A model generated the notes under the pieces. That model saw only the letters and a list, made by a program, of their open reading frames with translations. It was not told where the DNA came from and made no database searches. From Deltaproteobacteria bacterium (GTDB lineage Bacteria; Desulfobacterota_B; Binatia; UBA9968), in assembly GCA_027297485.1 (NCBI GenBank), contig JAPUHZ010000416.1, positions 1-5,333 on the forward strand: DNA of 5,333 bases, written 5' to 3'. Shown piece by piece: positions 1-5,333 of this stretch. The position numbers and the translations under genes are program-made. Positions within the stretch are counted from its first letter, which is position 1. Every line of letters begins with the position of its first letter.

Positions 1-25
1 AACGGTCTGTTGAAAATTAGCATAA

Positions 26-1840
26 ATGGGGATCAGGGAGAAGAGAAAAGGCTCTAGATTGACGCTCCCTTGGGAGTATGTTAACTTTTTAGTAATGGGA
101 TTTCTCTCCATTTTGGGCATTGGTTTTTTAGCGCTCTTTACGGCCTGTGCCCCTTCGGTAGCTCAACTAAAAGGACCGCCGAAAGAACTGGTTCGGCAGT
201 CCGAACCCCCCTTTCTCCGGCAGAATAAGGTTGATATTCCAGCAGAGGCCAAGGCCTTCGGTCACTTCATGAAAGGGCAGATCCTGTTAGGCCAGCAGGA
301 GTTTAGTCAGGCCCTCAGAGAATACGAGGCGGCCGTTCAAGCCGATCCAACCGCTTCCTATCTACGCTTCCGCCTAGCCACACTCTATCTCCGAGAGGGT
401 AACCTGAAAGAGGCCTTGAGAGAGGCGGAAGAGGCGTCCCGTCTGGAGCCTGAGAGGGTGGAGAACCATCTCCTTTTGGCGGGCCTTTATTCTTCAATGG
501 GAGAGGAGTCCAGGGGAGTCCAAGAATACGACGAGGTCCTCCGCCATGATCCCAATAATCAGGAGGCCCTTCTTTATTTGGGGTCCCTCCACATGATGTT
601 GGGGGATTATGATAAGGCTACGAAAAGCCTCGATCAACTTCTCACCCTTAACCCTAGATCCGTTCTTGGACACTACTATCTTGGGCGGGTTCGGGCCAAG
701 AGCCAGCGCTATCCGGCAGCGGAGGAGAGTTACCGCAAGGCCCTTGAACTGAACCCTAGGTCTAAGGCGGTATTGATGGACTTGGCCTTGGTTTATGAAC
801 TCCAGGGAAAAACGGAGGATGCCATCCAGACCTACCAAAAACTCCTTCAAGACAATCCCAAAAGTGTGTGGGCAAGGAAGAGACTGGGCAAACTGTACGT
901 GGGTCAGAACAAGCTGGATGAGGCCCTTACCCAGTTTCAAAAGCTCGAGGCCATCGAGGCAGATCCCCGCGAGACAAGGACAAAGATCGGCCTCATCCAT
1001 TATGAAAAGGGCGATTTTGAGCGAGCGGCTACAGAGTTTAACCTAGTCCTGGCTTCTGATATCGAGAATGATCGGGCCCGCTACTATCTCGGCTCGACCT
1101 ATTCCCAGATGAAGGCCTACGAGCGGGCCTTGGAAGAGTTCTCTCGCATCCCGGAAAAAAGCGAATACTTTGCTGATGCCCGCATCCAGCTAGCGTACCT
1201 CTATGATCGGCGTGATGAGATCCCCAAGGCGATAGAAGCGATCCAGGCAGCGTTGCAGAAGAGGAAGGACCAAAAGGAGATCCTCGGGCTTTTGGCCTCT
1301 CTGTACCGCAAGGCTAAAGATTATTATAAGGCCATTGAGATCATGGAGCAGGTGGTAGCTTTGGATCCCAAGAACGATCTGGTTCATTTTCAACTTGGGG
1401 CGCTCTATGACGAGAACAAAAACAGAGCAAAAACCATCGAGCACATGAAAAAGGCCATCGAACTGAATCCGAAAAATGCAGCCGCCCTGAACTACCTAGG
1501 GTACACCTGGGCCGAGATGAATGTTCATCTCGACGAGGCCGAGGCTCTGATTCTCAAGGCCCTTAAGATCGAGCCTAACGATGGATTCTATATCGATAGC
1601 TTGGGATGGGTCTATTACCAGAAAGGCGACTATCAAGGGGCGGTGGAGCAACTGGAACAGGCGGTGGAGCTGGCCAACGATGACCCTACGATCATCGAAC
1701 ATCTTGGGGATGCCTACGAGAAGGTCGGCAGGCAGGATGGGGCCTTAGAGCGCTATCGAGAGGCCCTGGAGAGATCCAAAGAGGAGGAGCAGTTAGAGAG
1801 GGTCCGTAAAAAGATCCAACTCTTGGAGAGGAAAATTTGA
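26..1840 (+). CDS. TPR-repeat outer-membrane lipoprotein, LbcA/PA4667-like
   Basis: This is a 604-residue protein made almost entirely of tetratricopeptide repeats, which form a right-handed helical scaffold that binds partner proteins. The N-terminus has a basic stretch (residues 4-11), a hydrophobic segment (about 21-40) and a lipobox LFTAC with Cys41. It is therefore predicted to be lipidated; Ala42 at +2 would allow export to the outer membrane. After a linker (42-74), about 15 TPRs of 34-35 residues run from about 75 to 583, and a charged helix ends the protein. Repeats 13-15 (about 482-583) carry the LGYTWAE, DSLGWVYYQKGDY and EHLGDAY motifs typical of the proteobacterial TPR family encoded next to lolB. 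In Pseudomonas that family includes LbcA (PA4667), which partners the protease CtpA. The partner role here is inferred. The ATG at 26 lacks a clear ribosome site. A TTG at 59 has AAAAGG 7 bases upstream but would give a signal peptide without a basic start, so ATG was kept. The stop overlaps the next gene. Confidence 0.9.
   Translation: MGIREKRKGSRLTLPWEYVNFLVMGFLSILGIGFLALFTACAPSVAQLKGPPKELVRQSEPPFLRQNKVDIPAEAKAFGHFMKGQILLGQQEFSQALREYEAAVQADPTASYLRFRLATLYLREGNLKEALREAEEASRLEPERVENHLLLAGLYSSMGEESRGVQEYDEVLRHDPNNQEALLYLGSLHMMLGDYDKATKSLDQLLTLNPRSVLGHYYLGRVRAKSQRYPAAEESYRKALELNPRSKAVLMDLALVYELQGKTEDAIQTYQKLLQDNPKSVWARKRLGKLYVGQNKLDEALTQFQKLEAIEADPRETRTKIGLIHYEKGDFERAATEFNLVLASDIENDRARYYLGSTYSQMKAYERALEEFSRIPEKSEYFADARIQLAYLYDRRDEIPKAIEAIQAALQKRKDQKEILGLLASLYRKAKDYYKAIEIMEQVVALDPKNDLVHFQLGALYDENKNRAKTIEHMKKAIELNPKNAAALNYLGYTWAEMNVHLDEAEALILKALKIEPNDGFYIDSLGWVYYQKGDYQGAVEQLEQAVELANDDPTIIEHLGDAYEKVGRQDGALERYREALERSKEEEQLERVRKKIQLLERKI
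1825..1831 (+). promoter_or_regulatory. Ribosome binding site for the LolB-like gene (supports a TTG start)
   Basis: GGAGAGG lies inside the last codons of the TPR gene, 5 bases before the TTG at 1837. It is the strongest Shine-Dalgarno match in the window. It decides the start of the next gene, because no ATG lies nearby in frame. The TTG overlaps the TGA stop of the TPR gene (TTGA), an arrangement that usually means translational coupling. Confidence 0.75.
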
Positions 1841-2664
1841 AACACCTACGCTGGGAGGGACAAAGTTGCCTGCCAGCCACAGGTTGTCTTATCCTCGCAG
1901 GAATTTTCGGCGGCATCTTAAGCTGCGCGCCGATTGCGCCTCAAACAACTACCGGAATTAAATCTGTCCCCTCAAGGAGTCGGGATCTCGGAGAGCTCGT
2001 TCATAGCCTTGTCCAAAGGGCCGATCAATTTCGATCGTTGCGTACCCTGGCGAAAGTTTATTATTGGGGGGCAGACGGGTCAGGTGGATTTCAGGAGGCA
2101 ATTTTAGTTCACCGGCCTGACCGGCTGCGCTTGGAGACCCTCTCTCATTGGGGCGCTACACTGATCGTCACGGTGGATGCCGATGAGGTCATGGGGTTCC
2201 ATCCGCGCGAGGGACTTTTCTATCGCGGCAGGAGTTCCAAGGAAAATCTCTTGCGTTACATCCAAATCCCCTTGGAGTTGGGAGAGATCACAGCCCTTCT
2301 GCTGGGGTTGCCACCGGTAGATATTCAGGGCCGCTGGGAGGGGGAGGGAAATTCCATTTACGGTGAGGATGCCGGAGGGCGAAGGGAAGTGGTTACCTTT
2401 CATCCGACACTGGGGGTTCCAGTTAAGTGGGAGCGCTCAGATCCCGATGGAGAGATAGAATTGAGCGCTATTTTCTCCGACTTTTCCCCTACGCCCGCTG
2501 GTCTATTCCCTTTAAAGATTTTACTGGATGCCCCTGCTCTAGAGAGGCGTTTGGAGATCCGCTACCAAGAACCGGAGGTGAATGTCGTTCTTCCCGCACA
2601 CTTCTTCGTACAACAGAGGCCTAATCACGTGAGAGAGGTCCCCCTTGAATCTTTGGGGGGCTAA
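1837..2664 (+). CDS. LolB/LolA-fold outer-membrane lipoprotein (DUF4292-like)
   Basis: This 275-residue protein is a predicted lipoprotein. It has a hydrophobic segment at about 17-29 and an ILSC lipobox with Cys30, followed by Ala31. The n-region is unusual, with Lys2 and Arg5 followed by a polar stretch. The mature part reads as the LolA/LolB type of half-barrel: an N-terminal helix (about 51-68), then alternating beta strands with the pattern of a basic VHRPDRLRLE strand (91-100), a hydrophobic VTVDADEVMGFHP strand pair (111-123), a helical segment (about 136-158) and C-terminal strands (about 184-256). LolB receives lipoproteins from the carrier LolA and inserts them into the outer membrane. 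Diverged relatives (DUF4292 and similar) have unproven roles. Sequence similarity to true LolB is weak by eye, so the fold-level call is firmer than the function. Its position directly after a TPR lipoprotein, as in Pseudomonas, supports the call. It is translated from a TTG that overlaps the upstream stop. Confidence 0.72.
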   Translation: MKHLRWEGQSCLPATGCLILAGIFGGILSCAPIAPQTTTGIKSVPSRSRDLGELVHSLVQRADQFRSLRTLAKVYYWGADGSGGFQEAILVHRPDRLRLETLSHWGATLIVTVDADEVMGFHPREGLFYRGRSSKENLLRYIQIPLELGEITALLLGLPPVDIQGRWEGEGNSIYGEDAGGRREVVTFHPTLGVPVKWERSDPDGEIELSAIFSDFSPTPAGLFPLKILLDAPALERRLEIRYQEPEVNVVLPAHFFVQQRPNHVREVPLESLGG

Positions 2665-2668
2665 GGGG
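2640..2668 (+). repeat. C-run/G-run inverted repeat over the ribosome site of the binding-protein gene
   Basis: A CCCCC run (2640-2644) near the end of the LolB-like gene can pair with GGGGGG (2655-2660). The overlapping CCCCTT (2641-2646) can instead pair exactly with AAGGGG (2663-2668), the G-rich element just before the ATG at 2671. The two pairings exclude each other. One would hide the presumed ribosome site and the other would leave it free. There is no adjacent T-run, so this is not an intrinsic terminator. The pairing is seen in the sequence; a regulatory role is inferred. Confidence 0.35.
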
Positions 2669-2670
2669 TC

Positions 2671-4449
2671 ATGAAAAAAAGCGGTTGCCTGCTTTTTCTT
2701 GCTCTTTTTTTTCTGGTGGGATGTGGAGGCGGAGAGAAGGCTGAGACCAATAGTCGCAATGGCCAGTCTGTTGTTAGCGATGAAAAATCTGCAACTCCGG
2801 TAACGGGGGACTGGTTGATTGCCCATATGTTGAGTGATCCTGAGCAGCTCAATCCGCTCACCAGCAACGACGCTGGAGCAAGTTCAATCCTAGGATATAT
2901 TGTCGAAGGACTTCTTACGCGAGACCCGCGTACACTGGAACTCAAGCCTCAGCTTGCAGAATCACGTCCTGTCATCTCGGACGACAAGCTTAGCTATACT
3001 TTTAAGATCCGTCGTGACGTCCATTTTCAGGATGGACGCCCCCTCACGGGAGAAGATGTTCTTTTCAGCATCAAGGCGATTAAGTGCCCGTTGGTAAACG
3101 CTCCCTTTACCCGTGTTTATTATGCTTCAGTGGTGGACGCTAAGCTCCTTGATGACTACACAATCCGCTTTATCACCAAGGAGCCCTATTTTCTCAATGA
3201 GAGTGTGCTCGGTGGTATCGATGTCCTGCCACACCATTACTATGATCCGGAAAATCTCCTTAAGGATATAACAGTCCGAGAGCTCACACGAGAGATCTCT
3301 CAACTACCTGAGACGGTGAGGAAATTTGCTGATAATTTCAACAAAAACTTCAGCCGCAATCCAATGGGAAGCGGGCCTTATAAGTTTAAAGGATGGAAGA
3401 CCGGGCAAGAAGTTATATTGGAGCGTGATCAAAATTATTGGGGAATGGGAAAGAAGGGTGTCGATCAACCCTATCTCGATATCCACAGGTACCGAGTTAT
3501 TAATAATCTGGATGCCGCTCTCGTAAGGTTAAAGAGCGGTGGTCTGGATGAGATGAACCTCCAGCCACTCCAGCACCTGCGGCAAACGGGGAGTAAGAAG
3601 TTTGAGAAGGACTACCAGAAGCTCCTCTACTTCTCTCCCGGCTACACCTATATCGGATGGAACAACTCCCATCCGATCTTCCAGGACAAGCGAGTCCGCA
3701 AAGCGATGACCTATCTTACCGACCGCAAGCAGATGGTGAAAACGATCCTTTTCGATCTCGGAAAGGTGGTGGATAGCCCTATTTACTTTTTCCGTCCTGA
3801 ATATGACAAGAGCCTTAAGAGCTATCCCTACGATCCTAAGAAGGGCTTGGCACTTCTAAGGGAAGTCGGTTGGAGGGACACTGATGGAGATGGAGTGCTG
3901 GACAAGATGATGGATGGCAAAACAATTCCCTTCCGTTTTGAGATCAAGTTTAACTCAGGCAATCAGATTCGTAAGAGTGTGGCACTTACCCTGCAGGATG
4001 AGCTAAAGAAGCACGGAATTACGGCTACCGTGCGGCAGCTCGATTGGACGATTTTCCTGGATGATGTAAGGAACCACAAGTTTGATGCGATGATCCTCGG
4101 CTGGGCCATGAGCGTCAATGAACCGGACGCCTACCAACTATGGCATTCTTCTCAGGCAGCAAATAAAGGTTCCAACATGATCAGCTATAAGAGTGCGCGG
4201 GTAGACGAAATCCTGGAAAATTATCGGCGGGAGTTCGATCCGGAAAAGCGAATTGAACTTTACCGCGAATTCCAGCAAATTCTTCACGATGAACAACCCT
4301 ACACCTTCCTTTTTATGCGCAAGTCAATTTCTGCGGTAAATCGGCGATTTAAAGATGTGGAGGTATTGCCTAGCGGGGGGCTAAGGTCCCTCGAGTGGTG
4401 GGTCCCTCGTTCCTCCCAGAGATACACCAACAAACCCACAGCTCGGTAG
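2671..4449 (+). CDS. Peptide/oligopeptide ABC-transporter substrate-binding lipoprotein (SBP_bac_5 family)
   Basis: This 592-residue protein is the extracytoplasmic ligand-binding component of a DppA/OppA-type ABC importer. The signal peptide is classic (MKK, hydrophobic 7-15) with an LVGC lipobox and Cys18. It is therefore a lipoprotein, unlike the soluble DppA/OppA of enterobacteria. Residues 19-45 are a polar tether. The SBP_bac_5 domain covers about 48-550. Landmarks are DPEQLNPL (57-63), the EGLLTRDP segment (79-86), FKIRRDVHFQDGRPLTGEDV (111-130), the family signature around NPMGSGPYKF (230-239) with RDQNYWG (252-258), NNSHPIFQDKRVRKAM (331-346), and LGWAMSVNEPDAY near 476-488. An acidic DTDGDGVLD loop at 403-411 resembles a calcium-binding loop. 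At 592 residues it is longer than DppA (about 535), partly because of an insert near 196-228. The ligand cannot be read from the sequence. The permease follows after 9 bases. AAGGGG sits only 2 bases before the ATG, with a G6 run 10 bases before it. Confidence 0.93.
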   Translation: MKKSGCLLFLALFFLVGCGGGEKAETNSRNGQSVVSDEKSATPVTGDWLIAHMLSDPEQLNPLTSNDAGASSILGYIVEGLLTRDPRTLELKPQLAESRPVISDDKLSYTFKIRRDVHFQDGRPLTGEDVLFSIKAIKCPLVNAPFTRVYYASVVDAKLLDDYTIRFITKEPYFLNESVLGGIDVLPHHYYDPENLLKDITVRELTREISQLPETVRKFADNFNKNFSRNPMGSGPYKFKGWKTGQEVILERDQNYWGMGKKGVDQPYLDIHRYRVINNLDAALVRLKSGGLDEMNLQPLQHLRQTGSKKFEKDYQKLLYFSPGYTYIGWNNSHPIFQDKRVRKAMTYLTDRKQMVKTILFDLGKVVDSPIYFFRPEYDKSLKSYPYDPKKGLALLREVGWRDTDGDGVLDKMMDGKTIPFRFEIKFNSGNQIRKSVALTLQDELKKHGITATVRQLDWTIFLDDVRNHKFDAMILGWAMSVNEPDAYQLWHSSQAANKGSNMISYKSARVDEILENYRREFDPEKRIELYREFQQILHDEQPYTFLFMRKSISAVNRRFKDVEVLPSGGLRSLEWWVPRSSQRYTNKPTAR

Positions 4450-4452
4450 GGG
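4448..4452 (+). promoter_or_regulatory. Ribosome binding site of the permease gene
   Basis: AGGGG overlaps the TAG stop of the binding-protein gene and sits 6 bases before the ATG at 4459. The spacing is ideal and supports both this start and co-translation from one mRNA. Confidence 0.65.
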
Positions 4453-4458
4453 TAAAAT

Positions 4459-5333
4459 ATGTGGCGCTATATCTTGCAGCGCTTGTTTCTCTTCGTTCCG
4501 ACCTTTATAGGAGTCACGTTAATCAGTTTTCTGATTATGCGCCTAGCCCCGGGAGATCCGGCAGAGCTCATGGCCGGTGGAGGGCTGGCAGGAGGTGCGG
4601 CAGTAGGGATCTCGATAGAAAAGAGGGGTGTTGTCGATCAGGCCCTGGCCCAATGGCGGGCACAGTTCGGTCTTGATCAACCCCTCCACGTTCAATATGG
4701 ATTGTGGTTGAAAAATTTGTTCACTCTGAATTTTGGTGATTCGTTCAAGGACAATCAACCAGTCCTGGGTAAAATCCTCGAGCGCCTCCCGGTCACCATC
4801 AAGCTGAATATCTTTTCGATCCTACTTATCTACCTAATTGCCATTCCATTGGGTATCTATTCCGCCACTCACTCCTATTCTTTTGGCGATCAGATCACCA
4901 CTCTCGCGGCCTTTATCCTCTTTGCCACCCCCATAGTTTGGGCCGGCACCATGGCCCTCGTCTTTCTCTGTGGTGGGGACTTTTTCTACCTGTTCCCCCC
5001 GGGAGGACTTACCTCTATTGATTATTCTCCCACGTGGCCGTTTTGGGAGAGACTGACGGATCAGCTTTGGCACTTATTTCTCCCGGTTCTTCTGCTCTCC
5101 TACGCGGGGTTCGCGGGTTTGTCACGCTACATGCGGACGGGGATGCTCGAGGTTATAGGCCAGGATTTTGTCCGTACGGCCAGGGCCAAAGGACTTCCGG
5201 AACGCATCGTCGTTTTCAAACACGTGTTGCGGAATTCTCTCATACCGATGGTCACTATCTTTGCCTCGATCCTGCCCGGCTTAATTGGCGGGAGTATCAT
5301 TATCGAGACGATTTTTTCCATCCCTGGGTTAGG
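4459..5333 (+). CDS. Peptide ABC-transporter permease, DppB/OppB type (3' end outside the window)
   Basis: This is an inner-membrane permease of the BPD_transp_1 family, one of the two channel subunits of a DppBC-like importer. The frame stays open for 291 codons to the window edge, where it is cut; family members are usually about 305-340 residues, so only the last helix is probably missing. Hydrophobic segments lie at about 9-29, 113-135, 145-172, 204-223 and 262-283. The N-terminus MWRYILQRL and the LAPGDP motif (29-34) are typical of DppB. FGLDQPLHVQY (70-80) and LNFGDSF (90-96) mark the periplasmic loop. The EAA loop, which contacts the ATPase, is clear at about 236-263, with ARAKG at 241-245 and the LRNSLIP segment at 257-263. 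A glycine/alanine-rich stretch (40-50) and a charged segment lengthen the first periplasmic loop. It lies 9 bases after the binding-protein gene, so the two very likely serve the same transporter. Confidence 0.95.
   Translation, partial: MWRYILQRLFLFVPTFIGVTLISFLIMRLAPGDPAELMAGGGLAGGAAVGISIEKRGVVDQALAQWRAQFGLDQPLHVQYGLWLKNLFTLNFGDSFKDNQPVLGKILERLPVTIKLNIFSILLIYLIAIPLGIYSATHSYSFGDQITTLAAFILFATPIVWAGTMALVFLCGGDFFYLFPPGGLTSIDYSPTWPFWERLTDQLWHLFLPVLLLSYAGFAGLSRYMRTGMLEVIGQDFVRTARAKGLPERIVVFKHVLRNSLIPMVTIFASILPGLIGGSIIIETIFSIPGL

Noticed and set aside
494..1000. Minus-strand open frame of 168 codons inside the TPR gene
   Set aside because: It lies wholly antisense to a clear TPR coding frame. Its translation shows no domain pattern, and it has no ribosome site. 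It is a by-product of the repeat codon pattern on the other strand.
75..1780. DNA-level tandem repeats within the TPR gene
   Set aside because: The periodicity of about 102 bases exists only at the protein level (34-residue TPRs). The nucleotide copies have diverged, so there is no recent DNA duplication to report.
2676..2697. AAAAAGC/GCTTTTT inverted repeat followed by T-runs just after the binding-protein start, terminator-like
   Set aside because: The stem is 7 mostly A-T pairs with an 8-base loop, so it is weak. The A- and T-rich codons are explained by the Lys and Leu/Phe residues of the signal peptide, and it lies inside a coding sequence.
2661..2945. Minus-strand open frame over the start of the binding-protein gene
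   Set aside because: It is antisense to a confidently assigned lipoprotein signal and domain start, and its translation is low in complexity with no recognisable family.
4395..4676. Plus-strand open frame bridging the binding-protein end and the permease start
   Set aside because: It overlaps two well-supported genes in another frame, and its translation is rich in Arg, Gly and Ser without a domain. The permease frame starting at 4459 explains this region.

Overview
The window is a densely packed, all-plus-strand stretch of bacterial DNA of roughly balanced base composition. It holds four protein genes with almost no intergenic space. From left to right they are: a 15-repeat TPR lipoprotein (26-1840), a LolB/LolA-like outer-membrane lipoprotein (1837-2664), a peptide/oligopeptide ABC-transporter binding lipoprotein of the SBP_bac_5 family (2671-4449), and the first about 291 codons of a DppB/OppB-type permease (4459 to the right edge, truncated there). 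Junctions are a 4-base overlap, a 6-base gap and a 9-base gap, and three of the four genes have a purine-rich Shine-Dalgarno-like element. The simplest reading is one co-transcribed operon that begins left of the window and continues past its right edge, probably with a DppC-type permease and ATPases.

The organism is a Gram-negative (diderm) bacterium. Lipoprotein signals with lipoboxes, a LolB-like protein and a TPR lipoprotein placed directly before it all point to an outer membrane. The composition, TTG start use and non-enterobacterial gene order would fit a delta-proteobacterial or related environmental lineage (Desulfobacterota, NC10, Nitrospirota and similar), but the sequence alone does not fix the phylum.

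The most interesting point is the arrangement. A TPR lipoprotein followed directly by a LolB-like gene is also seen in Pseudomonas (lbcA-lolB, then ispE). There the TPR lipoprotein LbcA is the partner of the periplasmic protease CtpA, which controls peptidoglycan hydrolases. Here the pair is followed not by ispE but by a peptide importer. This gives three consecutive predicted lipoproteins and suggests, as inference only, a link between envelope or peptidoglycan turnover and peptide uptake. No RNA genes, mobile elements, CRISPR arrays, internal promoters or convincing terminators were seen. There is no gene-free stretch longer than 25 bases.
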